A stretch of DNA of 64,000 bases, taken from NCBI GenBank assembly GCA_019359595.1, contig JAHHGZ010000019.1, positions 85,397-149,396 on the forward strand, written 5' to 3'. Shown in pieces: positions 9,430 to 19,432 of this stretch. The notes under the pieces are model-generated. The model had not been told where the DNA came from. It did not search any database and saw only the letters and a program-made list of their open reading frames with translations. This DNA comes from Cyanomargarita calcarea GSE-NOS-MK-12-04C. Its GTDB lineage: Bacteria; Cyanobacteriota; Cyanobacteriia; Cyanobacteriales; Nostocaceae. Made by a program: the position numbers and the translations under genes. How positions within the stretch are numbered: position 1 is the stretch's first letter; each line of letters begins with the position of its first letter.

Positions 9430-12400
9430 CTAATTAGCTTCAGAGAAAGCAACTGGAAAGATAATTTCCTCTAAAGTCCGGAGTAATTCCTGTTCATTGT
9501 AAGGTTTAGAAAAATAGGCACGGGCACCTAATTGCATTGCCAACTGTCGATGTTTATCGCTACTGCGAGAAGTTAACATGGCAACTGGAAGAGTTTTTAA
9601 TTCATTGATAGCTTTGACACGACCTAAAAAGCCATAACCATCAACACGAGGCATCTCAATATCACAAATTACAGCCTGGACATTCAACCCACTCTGAAGT
9701 TTGTCTAAAGCATCTTGCCCGTCTTTAGCTTGTTCGACTTGATACCCTCCTTTTTCCAGAGTCAAGGCTAAGAACCGACGGACATTAATCGAGTCATCAA
9801 CGATTAAAACAGTGCCTTTCTGATTTTTTGATAATGCTGGAGTTCTCTCTTCAGAAGGCGCGAGGAATGCTGTCTTTAATCTTGCTGATGGTAATTGATT
9901 GTTTTTCGGGGTGCGCTCATTAGTCGCAATAGAATATAGCAACTCGTTAGTATTAACCAACGGTACAACTCGACCATCACCAAGAATTGTACAGTTACTA
10001 AAACCCGCAGGTAAACCAATATTACCCTCAACTTTACGAATAGCAACTTCCTGTTCTCCCCAACAACGGTCTAATTGCACAGCTACAGGTTGATTTCCAC
10101 CTTTAATTACCAACACGCTACTGGCATTAATCGCAGGTGCTGTTTCCAAATTTGGTCCGTCGTAACGATGACAATTAAATTCTAAATAACGACCCAGCCT
10201 AACCAACGGTAGCATCGTTCCTTGCCAATTTAAGACTTCGTTACCCGCCATCGAAAATACTAATTCGTTTTGTAAGAGGAAGATTTCTTCTACCACATCT
10301 GTAGGAAATGCCAGCAACATCCGATTGCTTTCTACCAGCAGAACTCTGGCAACTGACAAAGTAAACGGTACTGACAATGTAAAGGTTGTTCCCGCTCCTG
10401 GTATTGTATCAACCTTGACATCTCCTCGGACTTGCTTGAGGTTACTACGTACCACATCCATGCCGACACCACGACCGGATAAGGCTGTCACTTCCTCTTT
10501 GGTACTAAACCCCGGTTCAAATATTAAAGATAGTAATTCTTCATTGGTTGCTTGCGCCAACAATGTAGCATCTAAACCCATCTCTAGGGCTTTGGCACGG
10601 ATTCTGTCTAGAGAAATACCACAACCGTCGTCACGCATGGTGATGATGGTACGGTTACTTTTATGGTTCGCTTTGATTTGAATAACTGCTTGTTCTGGTT
10701 TGCCAGTAATGCGACGGGTAATAGGATCTTCAATCCCGTGGTCGAAGGCATTCCGCAATAAATGCATTAATGGTTCATTCAGGGCTTCCAGAATGCTGCG
10801 TTCGATGAGGGTATTACCACCTTCGATTTTGAGGCTGACGTTTTTGCCGTATTCGACATTCAAGTCGCGCAAAGCTCTGGGGAAACGGTCTAATATATCT
10901 GATAGCGGACGCATTCTGACTTGAGTCAGCTTTGTCTGCAACTGCTTTGATGTTTTGCTTAACTTTCTGGCGATTTGGTCTGTATCATCAAGGCTTAGTT
11001 CAACATCAGTTGTGACTTCTTGTACCTGAACGATAGTTTCCATGACTTCCTGAGACAGCAGGTTTAAGTCGCTATAGCGATCCATCTCTAAGGCATCAAA
11101 TCTACTGTTAATGCCAGTTATATCGCTATCGTGAGGTAGTAAATTACCGAATGACGCCACTGCAGTCGTGGAAAATTTGTCGTATCCTGTACGTAGTTGC
11201 TGGTTTTCTCGCTCCAGAATTTGAACTCGTCCCTTGAGATTGCGAATAAGTTTGCGTAATCTTTCTAGCTGCAAGTTCAGCCCGTTTCGCTGGATGACTA
11301 ATTCTCCAAATAAATCATTGATTTGTTCAAGTTGCTTGCTGGGAACCCGAACTGTATTTTCTGAAGTTTCACTCTTACTGCCAAGATTAACTGGCTCTGG
11401 TTTACGTTCAACAAATTTATAATCTGTTGTCGGAATTTCCCGAGAAATTACTGGTTCTGGCTCATCCAATACAAAGTTACTCTCATCAGCAAATGCTGCC
11501 TCTAAAGCCTCAAAATTTGCACCAATTACTTCATCATCAAGCCAACTATCTTCATCTTCGGCGATTTCGATTTCTGATATTGGTAAAAATTGCGGGTAGG
11601 TGGGAACCTCTTCTACTGCCTGTGAGTGCATTGTTGCTATTTCAGGGGGCAGTAATTCTGGTTGCGTAACTTGTGCAGTCCCAACAAATGTGAAATTACC
11701 GAACTCCAGTTCACTTGGTAGGCTATTCATTTGACCTGTTAGCACCAAGGCTTGCGATCGCCTCCATGCGGTCAATGCTATTCGAGCAATTTCTTCTACT
11801 TGTTCGGGTGCAGAAGCTTGTATATAGCTAGCTACAGATTCACACAGCTTGCTAAATGGTTCAAGTTGCAGCATCTCCCCCAAACCGCCCAACTCCGCTG
11901 CCATGATGCCCACTTCTTCACGCAACAGTGACTGTTCGCTATCTGCTAACACCGACTCCAAGCGCTGCAAACAACCTTCTACTTCTGTCTCAAAGAGCAA
12001 CGGAATAATATCTTGCCCATCTTCTGGTGAGAGCATACTTGTGGCATCCTCTGGAGTCGGATCGCCCAAACGCTGATGCAATTCTTCAAAAACGGGGTAA
12101 CAAAAAGTACTCAACCAATGTTCGTCTATCGGACTGCGTTCTGAATGCAATTCCACGATCTGGCGCAACCAATCTACACCAGAAAGCAGTAAACTTTGAA
12201 TATCAGTGTCAATTTCTAAAGAGTTTTTCCGGGTTTTTAAAACTTTGAAGGAATCTTCTAATCGGTGAGATAAATTTGCTAATGAGCGAAATCCCATCAT
12301 CCCCGCGCCACCTTTAATCGAGTGAGCGGCACGCAAAGCGGCATTAATTTTTTCTAAGTCTATGTGTTCGCTGGTGTCAATTTCCAGCAGCACCCCTTCC

Positions 12401-12471
12401 ATAGTATTCAGATAATCAGTCGCTTCTTCCAGAAACTGCATCTGGATTTCAAGTTCTTTATCCTGTGACAT
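9430..12471 (-). CDS. CheA-type hybrid histidine kinase (Hpt-CheA-CheW-receiver)
   Basis: 1013 residues. An N-terminal Hpt domain has phosphoacceptor His50 in AAHSIKGGAGMMG. A long, variable, acidic middle follows, then a dimerisation helix, the HATPase domain with LRNAFDHGIEDP (N box), DDGCGIS and GRGVGMDVV (G boxes), a CheW-like coupling domain, and a C-terminal receiver with its Asp in VICDIEMPRVDG. This is the PilL/ChpA and HmpE/PixL type of CheA fused to its own response regulator. It is the central kinase of this locus, receiving signals from the two transducers through CheW and phosphorylating the PilG- and PilH-like regulators. It probably controls type IV pilus function and motility; the output here is inferred from family members. 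Confidence 0.93.
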   Translation of the reverse strand: MSQDKELEIQMQFLEEATDYLNTMEGVLLEIDTSEHIDLEKINAALRAAHSIKGGAGMMGFRSLANLSHRLEDSFKVLKTRKNSLEIDTDIQSLLLSGVDWLRQIVELHSERSPIDEHWLSTFCYPVFEELHQRLGDPTPEDATSMLSPEDGQDIIPLLFETEVEGCLQRLESVLADSEQSLLREEVGIMAAELGGLGEMLQLEPFSKLCESVASYIQASAPEQVEEIARIALTAWRRSQALVLTGQMNSLPSELEFGNFTFVGTAQVTQPELLPPEIATMHSQAVEEVPTYPQFLPISEIEIAEDEDSWLDDEVIGANFEALEAAFADESNFVLDEPEPVISREIPTTDYKFVERKPEPVNLGSKSETSENTVRVPSKQLEQINDLFGELVIQRNGLNLQLERLRKLIRNLKGRVQILERENQQLRTGYDKFSTTAVASFGNLLPHDSDITGINSRFDALEMDRYSDLNLLSQEVMETIVQVQEVTTDVELSLDDTDQIARKLSKTSKQLQTKLTQVRMRPLSDILDRFPRALRDLNVEYGKNVSLKIEGGNTLIERSILEALNEPLMHLLRNAFDHGIEDPITRRITGKPEQAVIQIKANHKSNRTIITMRDDGCGISLDRIRAKALEMGLDATLLAQATNEELLSLIFEPGFSTKEEVTALSGRGVGMDVVRSNLKQVRGDVKVDTIPGAGTTFTLSVPFTLSVARVLLVESNRMLLAFPTDVVEEIFLLQNELVFSMAGNEVLNWQGTMLPLVRLGRYLEFNCHRYDGPNLETAPAINASSVLVIKGGNQPVAVQLDRCWGEQEVAIRKVEGNIGLPAGFSNCTILGDGRVVPLVNTNELLYSIATNERTPKNNQLPSARLKTAFLAPSEERTPALSKNQKGTVLIVDDSINVRRFLALTLEKGGYQVEQAKDGQDALDKLQSGLNVQAVICDIEMPRVDGYGFLGRVKAINELKTLPVAMLTSRSSDKHRQLAMQLGARAYFSKPYNEQELLRTLEEIIFPVAFSEAN

Positions 12472-12598
12472 AATTTTTATTATTTGTCAATAGTCAATAG
12501 TCAACAGTCAAAAGCAAACAGTTAATTGTTAATTGTTGGTTGTTATTGGTTAGTGGTTATTGGTTAACAACCAACAACCAACAACTAACAACTATCAA
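12472..12598. repeat. Paired complementary heptamer runs between two chemotaxis genes
   Basis: TAGTCAA/CAGTCAA-type and TTGGTTA/TTGTTGG-type runs are followed by AACAACC/AACAACT-type runs of the opposite sense. The two halves can pair into a long imperfect hairpin in the intercistronic RNA. This is the short tandemly repeated repetitive (STRR) type known in filamentous cyanobacteria. Confidence 0.7.
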
Positions 12599-15421
12599 CT
12601 AATTAATTTTGAAGGTACCGACAGTTGCCTGCAAGTGTTGAGAAATTTCCACCGTTTGTTGCAAAGATTCGGAAACCTGACGGGATGAGTCGCTCGTCCG
12701 TTGGGAAATTTTGGCGATCGCTTTCATCAAGTCGCTGACGGTTTGCGATGTTTCCACTTGTGATGCAGTCGCATCTGATATCGACTGCACTAAGGAATCA
12801 ATTTGCACAGAGACATCCAAAATCTGATTTAAACTCAGTTTGGCATCTTCGACAATTCGAGTCCCTTCTACTACCTGGGTGGTTCCGACTTCCATTGCCC
12901 GCACTACATCGCTGGTTTCTCGTTGGATGTTCTCCACTATTTGCTCAATTTCTTTGGTTGCTGCTGCACTTCTTGCTGCTAATTCACCAACTTCTTCCGC
13001 AACCACAGCAAAACCTTGCCCTTCTTCACCCGCACGCGCCGCTTCAATCCCGGCGTTGATGGCAAGTAGGTTGGTCTGCATGGCAATTTGGTTGATTAAT
13101 GATACCACACGAGAAATCTGCTGCGTAGATTCTCCAAGACGCTTCACTTTTTTCGCTGTTTCCCCAACAGTTTCGCGCAGATGCAGAATATTTTGCACCG
13201 TCAAATCCATTGCTTTTCCGCTCTTTGTCGCTGTCACAGAAGCATTGTTCGCGACGGTGGCAGCAGCAGCAGCGCTCTGAGCGACAGATTTCATCCCTTC
13301 GGTCATCTGGTCAACCGCATCTAAGGTACGATTAATTTCCTCAGCTTGGCTGAGTGCTTCTGTTGCCAGTTGCCCGATCGCGTTTTTGTTGGAACCAATC
13401 GCTATATTCACTTGAGTCGCAGAATCTTTCACTTGGGTGACGATATCCCGCAGGCTTTCGACAATGGAGTTGAAAAAGTCGGCGACTGTGCCAATTTCCC
13501 CAGCAGTCACATCAGCACGTACCGTCAAGTCACCCATAGCTGCACCTTCGACTTCACTGAGCAGTTCCAGAAGTTGCATTTGCAGGTCTTCTTTCTGTCT
13601 TCGTTCCTCTTCGGTTCCTTTTTCCGCAACATTTCTGGCTTTTTCTAATTCTTCGAGCAGCGTTGCTTGCTCCAGCGCATAACCAACTTGAATTGCCAGT
13701 TGTTTAAACAAATCAATTTCTGATTGTTGCCAAATACGGGGATTATCGCACTGGTGAGTAATTAATAGACCAATAAGCTGCTGTTCTATAATAATCGGCG
13801 CGATTAAGTTGGCTTTAACGGCGAATTTCTCCAACATTTTGATGTAACAAGCGGCATTGCTGAGGCTTGGCTCTTGATAAATGTTGGATATTGCCCGGAC
13901 ACGACCATCTTTATAAGTTTCCACATGGCGTTCCCGGAAACAAGGGTCGTCAATTTGCACACCCGTCATCTTCGGAAAACCACTAGCAACTGATTCCCCT
14001 ACGACGACACCATCCCAATTGCTTTGGTCTAGATTATAAATTACTACCCGGTCGGTTTTCAGTGCTTGGCGAATTTCTCTAACTGCTGTTTTGTAAATAT
14101 CTTCAGTTTTCAGAGTTCTTCTAATCCGGAGGGTAATATCTGCAAGTAACTTTGCCCGTTCGGTTTCCAATCCCTGTTCTTTCACCAGAAGTTGCAACTG
14201 AGAAGCCATCTGGTTAATATTGGCACCCAAAACGCCCAGTTCATCTTGCGATCCAACTTCCACACGGGTATTCAGTTCGCCTTCACCCAGTCTAATTACC
14301 GCTGCCGTTGCATTCAAAATCGGTCTAGTGGCACGTCTGGCTAACCAAGCCGCGATCGCCCCTACAGTTAATGCTGTCAGCCCCGTTCCCAATGCCAGCG
14401 TCCAGAATAATTGATTTTTTGCTTCAAATGCAGTGGCGGTATCGCTCCCTAAAACTACTTGCCATTTTAAATCCGGTAATCCTTCTAATTTTCGAGAAGC
14501 GTAGCTGACTAACTGCTCTTTATTATCAATTTTGTCAACTGTAACAAAAGTCTCTTCTCTTTTTGCTGCGATCAGTTTATCTAAGCCAGAAAAATCTTTG
14601 ACAGCGTTTCTACCGACTTGTTGTTTTTCTGTAGCCAAGAAAATTTTCCCGCTCTCATCAACCAAATGGTATTCTCGACCACCTTCTGCGGAAGTTTTGA
14701 TGACATCTTCGATACTTTTTACGGGCATCCTAGCTCGGACTATGGCAATCGTTTGCCCTGTGACGCTATCTTTGACAGGGGCAAAAGTGAAAACACTTAA
14801 TATTTTTGTCGTATTAGATACTTGTGGTTGAGTGATGTAGGGGCGATCGGTTTGCTTGGTTACCTGAAAATAATCGCGATCGCTCCGGTTCCCAGGCTCA
14901 TCACCTTGGGTTTGCACAATCACATCACCATTGAGATCCATTACAACAATACTGTCATAGACTTTGTAACTTTCTATGAACTTATCGAGTATTGCTTGCT
15001 TTTCTTTGGGTCCGGTTACTTCCTTAACTCTCGCATTTGTTAAAATTGGCAAATTGGACAATATCTGGATATCTCCATACCGTTCAATCATGAAACGGTT
15101 TACCTTGTCTGCCAAACTTTCCGCTTCAACTTGCTGAAGTTGGGAAATTTTATTAGTAATAGATTGGCTCGCGATTGAATACGCCAAGGTACCAATACCT
15201 AATACTGGTAGAGTCCCAATCGCGATCGCGAAAATAGCCGCTTTCGTACGCAGGCTAAGTTGTTTAAAAGTCTCAGTTGCACGATTCCACGGAGAATTCT
15301 CAGTAGTTTCACTAGTTGCCTTTGTTGGCAATTGTATTATACTATCGGTGACTTTCCCTTTAACAAGAGGTGATTGCCTGGAAGCATCACTACTCTTGGT
15401 CGAATCAGTTTTATTAAGCAT
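12599..15421 (-). CDS. Methyl-accepting chemotaxis transducer (PilJ/HmpD type) with CBCR-like GAF
   Basis: 940 residues. Membrane helices lie at about 60-83 and 338-361 around a double-Cache-like periplasmic domain. HAMP, GAF (about 425-600) and a methyl-accepting signalling domain with [17 protein letters not shown] follow. The GAF domain contains DPCF with Cys494 and a second Cys525 in ACYIKML, 12 residues before ANL. These are the positions of the DXCF and chromophore-binding cysteines of cyanobacteriochromes such as PixJ, but the usual His after the second Cys is Tyr526. Light sensing through a bilin is therefore possible but unproven. It lies between cheW and cheA and is the main transducer of the operon. 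Confidence 0.92.
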   Translation of the reverse strand: MLNKTDSTKSSDASRQSPLVKGKVTDSIIQLPTKATSETTENSPWNRATETFKQLSLRTKAAIFAIAIGTLPVLGIGTLAYSIASQSITNKISQLQQVEAESLADKVNRFMIERYGDIQILSNLPILTNARVKEVTGPKEKQAILDKFIESYKVYDSIVVMDLNGDVIVQTQGDEPGNRSDRDYFQVTKQTDRPYITQPQVSNTTKILSVFTFAPVKDSVTGQTIAIVRARMPVKSIEDVIKTSAEGGREYHLVDESGKIFLATEKQQVGRNAVKDFSGLDKLIAAKREETFVTVDKIDNKEQLVSYASRKLEGLPDLKWQVVLGSDTATAFEAKNQLFWTLALGTGLTALTVGAIAAWLARRATRPILNATAAVIRLGEGELNTRVEVGSQDELGVLGANINQMASQLQLLVKEQGLETERAKLLADITLRIRRTLKTEDIYKTAVREIRQALKTDRVVIYNLDQSNWDGVVVGESVASGFPKMTGVQIDDPCFRERHVETYKDGRVRAISNIYQEPSLSNAACYIKMLEKFAVKANLIAPIIIEQQLIGLLITHQCDNPRIWQQSEIDLFKQLAIQVGYALEQATLLEELEKARNVAEKGTEEERRQKEDLQMQLLELLSEVEGAAMGDLTVRADVTAGEIGTVADFFNSIVESLRDIVTQVKDSATQVNIAIGSNKNAIGQLATEALSQAEEINRTLDAVDQMTEGMKSVAQSAAAAATVANNASVTATKSGKAMDLTVQNILHLRETVGETAKKVKRLGESTQQISRVVSLINQIAMQTNLLAINAGIEAARAGEEGQGFAVVAEEVGELAARSAAATKEIEQIVENIQRETSDVVRAMEVGTTQVVEGTRIVEDAKLSLNQILDVSVQIDSLVQSISDATASQVETSQTVSDLMKAIAKISQRTSDSSRQVSESLQQTVEISQHLQATVGTFKIN

Positions 15422-15486
15422 AAAGTAATTCCACTAACATAGCTGTGATAAAAAAGTCTAAAAAACAGATTTTTTAGTAGTAGACC

Positions 15487-15990
15487 CTATTCGCTGCGGA
15501 GAATAGAAGATTGCACAATTGCTTGTGCATCTAATACCAGCAATATTTCTTTTTGTTGCACAACGCATCCGCGCAAATAGGGGACTAAACTGGATGCTAC
15601 TTGTCCCACGGGAGAGCGAATATCATCAGGCATTAACTTAGCTGTACCTTTTATCTCTTGCACAACTAAACCCAAAAGCACTGATTCCACTCGGATAATG
15701 ATTACGTTGTACAAACGTAGCCGATTTTCATCGTGTTCTATATTCAGCATCTTCAGTAAATCGACTACCCAAACAATGCGACTCCGCCAATTCATCAATC
15801 CCAGAATGCAGGCAGGCATATTTGGCATTGAGGTTATCGATTCTACAGGCACAACAATCGCTTCTTGAGTATGTTTAATCGATAAAAGCGCAGAAGTTAC
15901 TTGATTAATCTGAAACTTGAGATAACCATCTCCCAAGTTGCTTTGATTTTGAAGAGCAGAAAGTGCAATTTTGGAACTATTCATATGCAA
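15487..15990 (-). CDS. CheW-like chemotaxis coupling protein
   Basis: 167 residues forming a single CheW domain. It has the typical FQINQVTSALLSI start region, the ILGLMNWRSRIVWVVDL core and a VVQEIKGTAKL strand. CheW proteins bridge transducers and the CheA kinase in the chemoreceptor array. The gene is 65 bp upstream of the PilJ-type transducer and follows the PilH-like regulator, matching the order PilG-PilH-PilI-PilJ-CheA of cyanobacterial Pil/Hmp loci. It is cytoplasmic with no signal peptide. Met1 and Met3 are both possible starts. Confidence 0.92.
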   Translation of the reverse strand: MHMNSSKIALSALQNQSNLGDGYLKFQINQVTSALLSIKHTQEAIVVPVESITSMPNMPACILGLMNWRSRIVWVVDLLKMLNIEHDENRLRLYNVIIIRVESVLLGLVVQEIKGTAKLMPDDIRSPVGQVASSLVPYLRGCVVQQKEILLVLDAQAIVQSSILRSE

Positions 15991-16105
15991 TTTGCAATTT
16001 AGAGATTTTGGATTTATTCCATAGCTGAACTTATGGGGCTGAATTAAGGATTTTTAGATTTTGTATTCTCAATCCAAAATCTAAAATCTAAAATTTGGTT
16101 ATGCC

Positions 16106-16483
16106 TCATACCACCACTGATTTAATTGCACGCAATAGCTGTTCGCGAGTGTAAGGCTTAGTTACATAGGCATCAGCACCTTGTCTCATTGCCCATAAAC
16201 GGTCAATTTCTTGATTTTTGGAACTGCAAATTACAATTGGCACTTTTTGCGTATTTGGGTCTTTTTTTAGATAACGGCATAACTCAAATCCGCTCATACC
16301 TGGCATAACGACATCGGTAACAATAACATCTGGCTTCTCTAACAACGCTTTTTCCAAAGCTTCTTTTGCGCCAGTGGCTTTAATCACGTTGTAACCACTT
16401 TCTTTGAGATAGTGGCTCATTAATTCCAATTCACTGGGGGAATCTTCTACAACCAGAATTGTGCCTAGCAAAGTTAGACTCAC
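16106..16483 (-). CDS. PilH/CheY-like response regulator
   Basis: 125 residues, a single receiver domain with phosphoacceptor Asp57 in VIVTDVVMPGMSG. The acidic pair is in VVEDS near residues 12-14, and the conserved Lys is in YVTKPYT. It is the second gene of the chemosensory operon, between the PilG/PatA-like regulator and cheW. In family members (PilH, HmpB) it tunes or opposes the PilG branch that drives pilus extension. An AT-rich tandem repeat (AATCTAAA type) fills the gap before cheW. Confidence 0.92.
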   Translation of the reverse strand: MSLTLLGTILVVEDSPSELELMSHYLKESGYNVIKATGAKEALEKALLEKPDVIVTDVVMPGMSGFELCRYLKKDPNTQKVPIVICSSKNQEIDRLWAMRQGADAYVTKPYTREQLLRAIKSVVV

Positions 16484-16555
16484 TCCTAAATCTCCTATAG
16501 TTAGTAAATCAGTTTGACTAAAATTTGATTTATTTTTCTGCTTTCATGACATTTC

Positions 16556-17662
16556 TTAAGATATATGTTTAAAGAGCATTTTTAGCAAGTCCGATTGTGT
16601 AAAAGGTTTTGTCAAATATCCTGATGACCTTACCATTTTAGCTTTTGCTCGGTCGATAAATCCTGTTCTGCCAGTCACCATAATGATAGGCGTATCTTTA
16701 AAATTTGAATGCCTCCTCAATAAAGAACATAGCTCGTATCCATCCAAGTTTGGCATCTCTACATCTAGTAATATTACATCAGGCTTGCTGCGGAGAATTT
16801 GCATCAAAGCTTTTACTGGGTCATTTATCATTACAACTGAAAATATATTCTCATCTAAAAAATTTTGGATGGAATTTAATACTGCTTGGCTGTCATCAAT
16901 ACAAGCTATGGTGTATAAATCTTTGCTCAAATCTTGTTTGGGTCTTTGGCCTACTGACTCATCCGCGCTTATGCGATCGCCACTATCAATATTGTTTTGA
17001 GTAAAATTACGTTGACTTGGGAATGGTTGCCCAAATTTGGAAGGCAACATTTGTGACTCAGTGTCAAGAGTTTTGGTTGTCGGTAGAACTTGAGGAGACG
17101 CACCAGCAATAACCGCTGAATGGATATTTTGCCGACTTCTTAATTGTTTTTGGGAATATTCGACTAATAATCGCAAATCCAAACGACAGAATTTTGGTAA
17201 CTCATCCAAGGGGCTTTCTTGATTAAACTCATAGCTGCCTTCTTTGATGGTTAGAAATGATTCCAGTACTTCTTTCGCTAATTCCTCTATCAGCACCACT
17301 GCACCTGCAGTACTGATACAATCTTGATTAACTAACCAGCAAATAGCTTGATAGTCTGCGATTGGAGTGGATTGATTCTCACTCTTTTTTTCAAAAATCA
17401 ACCGCATTTGCACACGGGTGGCACTATTGAGAGATGGAATTTGCTGGCTCAAACGCCGCAAGTGATTATCGAGCCGATCGAACAATTTATCAGAATAGGA
17501 GGCATAAATAAGTTTACCTTCCTCTAGATAAATTGTCCAAGAGATTGCCTGTGTAAATACCCGTAAGCAGCCTGTAGCACGTCGGCTGGTTAGTTGTGCT
17601 AACAGAGATAGCGGGTGTAGTTTTTGGGAAAACTTGTAGCTACCTATAGGAGTTGTGCTCAT
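16556..17662 (-). CDS. PilG/PatA-type response regulator (PATAN + receiver)
   Basis: 368 residues. The N-terminal part, about 1-180, has the PATAN/DUF4388 character (LLAQLTSRRATGCLRV, WTIYLEEGKLIYA) shared by PatA, PixG and PilG. The C-terminal receiver (about 245-368) has CIDDSQ, phosphoacceptor Asp in ILLDVEMPNLDG, and TKPFT. PATAN proteins in cyanobacteria act on type IV pilus motors or cell patterning. As the first gene of a pil/hmp-type operon it should be the motility output regulator (HmpA/PilG role). A linker of about 60 residues rich in Ser and Gln separates the domains. Confidence 0.9.
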   Translation of the reverse strand: MSTTPIGSYKFSQKLHPLSLLAQLTSRRATGCLRVFTQAISWTIYLEEGKLIYASYSDKLFDRLDNHLRRLSQQIPSLNSATRVQMRLIFEKKSENQSTPIADYQAICWLVNQDCISTAGAVVLIEELAKEVLESFLTIKEGSYEFNQESPLDELPKFCRLDLRLLVEYSQKQLRSRQNIHSAVIAGASPQVLPTTKTLDTESQMLPSKFGQPFPSQRNFTQNNIDSGDRISADESVGQRPKQDLSKDLYTIACIDDSQAVLNSIQNFLDENIFSVVMINDPVKALMQILRSKPDVILLDVEMPNLDGYELCSLLRRHSNFKDTPIIMVTGRTGFIDRAKAKMVRSSGYLTKPFTQSDLLKMLFKHIS

Positions 17663-19146
17663 TTTGCTTTTGTTTTGCTTTTACTTGTTGCTCAATTTAA
17701 TCAGTTTTTGCTAAGTATTGTGTAGAGCTTTGCCATAATTCAAACATTCCCTGCGAGAGCTTCTGTAGCTTAAAATACAAAATTCTAACTGCGGGTTTAG
17801 TGGCTCAACTCAATGGTAACAGCCTACTTTTCAGATAAAAAAGTTTCAGTTCACCAGTAAGTCAAAGTTAATTTCCTTACTTATACTGAGATTAACAGAC
17901 ATTCATAGAGAACAAGTGAAAATAATGTAAATAGTGGATGAAGTCACTGACCGTTAAGTTAACGTTATGTGACGGCACCCGGAATAATACTGTTTTAAGT
18001 TACAAGGTAAAGTTTGTTTACAGTATTAATACTTAAGTTTTTGATTGTTTGCTAACCCCTGGTAAAGTAGCCCCAAAAAATGAGTAATGTTACTTATTTT
18101 ACTTTTGCTAACGAAAATTTGAAAATTATTGGGGCTACTGTTAATCTCTCAGGCTTAATCTTAAAGCAGTCTGCTATAGTTTTTTAAGTTAATTTTATAC
18201 ATTGCACAGATTAGTTTTATCTTAGTAAATAGAATCTATCTCAAGTTCTTTTAATTACTGACAATAGGACTTATTTGCATTCCTTTACGATCCTTTTCAA
18301 TATCTTTACAAAGGGTCTTAAAGCATTATTTTTTCTCGTTTGAGGTATAAAATTACTACATAAAAATATAAATTCAAGCTAGCTAATAACATCACAGATA
18401 GAGTCATTTATATTCAATTAAGATTTACGCATTCGTATGACCTATGCCCTAATTCGTGGTAGTACTACCGGATACGCCGCTTTCCGTCTAATAGGTTGTC
18501 GGAGCCATCCCTGCCGGTATTATATATATCAAGTCCGTTTAATCGGTTATAATTTCCGGAGTCACTCAACGCCACCCCCCTTTATCCCTATGTAGCGCAT
18601 ACCTAGTCGGACGCTCTCAAAAAACACATTCTAAAATCCTTACAGAGCGAGGCTTTTAGGCAATCTAAAAAATGTGTTTCTTTCATTTCTTGCTTGCGGT
18701 GCTTTAGCCGCTAGTCAGAAGCTGACCGAAATGCACCTCTAAAAAAGAATGTCAAAATCATTACTGCTATTAGCCGGGGAAATCGATTAACGTCCTTAAT
18801 TGCCAGCCAGCCAGGGACTACAAGTCACTGTCTAATTCGACAAGTCTATTAAAGTAGACTAGAAGCAGTCATTCGATTTTATTGCAATTTTTATCACTTA
18901 TAAAATTATAAATATGCGGTTTATCCGCAATGCCTAAGATGTGAGCTAAACTCAATAGGGTTTTGCAGACAATCTGATGTAAGTGTAATTTATTTTTAGG
19001 GTTTACGAATGGTTAAATGCCCGACTTCTATGAGGATGCCGTTGGCGATTTAAGGGTAAGATCCTCGCGGAAGATTTTCGTTTGCTCTGACATACCAAAC
19101 ATTTTCAGCTTGGCGTTTTCTGTTGGTGATTGCCTACAATAATAAA
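17663..19146. other. Long non-coding region upstream of the chemosensory operon
   Basis: About 1.5 kb without a credible gene. It contains an 11-bp perfect inverted repeat, AGTAGCCCCAA at 18066-18076 and its complement at 18129-18139, whose loop itself holds a smaller palindrome AGTAATGTTACT. A second inverted repeat pairs AAACACATT at 18622-18630 with AATGTGTTT at 18671-18679. Part of 18445-18600 is richer in GC than its surroundings. It could hold the operon's 5' leader, a small RNA or decayed sequence; none of these is proven. Confidence 0.5.
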
Positions 19147-19228
19147 TGCGGATAAAAGGACTTGAACCTTCACTCCTCTCGGAACTAGAACCTAAATCTA
19201 GCGCGTCTACCAATTCCGCCATATCCGC
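19147..19228 (-). tRNA. tRNA-Leu (anticodon UAG)
   Basis: 82-nt class II tRNA on the minus strand. The acceptor stem GCGGATA pairs with TATCCGC and the discriminator is A. The anticodon stem CTAGA/TCTAG encloses the loop TTTAGGT, giving anticodon UAG (codon CUA). The long variable arm (TTCCGAGAGGAG region) and GGTTCAAGTCC T-arm are typical of tRNA-Leu. CCA is not encoded, and there is no intron (introns are typical of the UAA isoacceptor). Confidence 0.95.
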
Positions 19229-19348
19229 ATCATCAATATCTTATTGTACCACAACAGGTTATCTTTTGCAATAGCGCTTAGGGTAAGGTTTTTTTGGAGA
19301 GATCATTTTTTCATAAACGAAAATTTTATCATACATCGGGTATAAAAT

Positions 19349-19396
19349 TTCATCTCAATTTCATATCCATATGAAAAACTAGAGAAGAAGGCAAAA
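19349..19396 (+). promoter_or_regulatory. Metal-island promoter motif, copy a
   Basis: TTTCAT at 19349 and again at 19360 (11-bp period), then 15 bp and the -10-like TAGAGA. It lies upstream of the membrane-fusion protein gene. It is probably the binding site of the OmpR-type regulator encoded at 29221. Confidence 0.65.
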
Positions 19397-19432
19397 ACTA
19401 TAAACCTGCCTTACACAAGCAAATTATAAACA

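Noticed and set aside
19028..19222. A 64-residue protein frame overlapping the tRNA-Leu gene.
   Set aside because: It is the familiar chance translation of a tRNA-Leu (MAELVDALDLGSSS) and not a gene.
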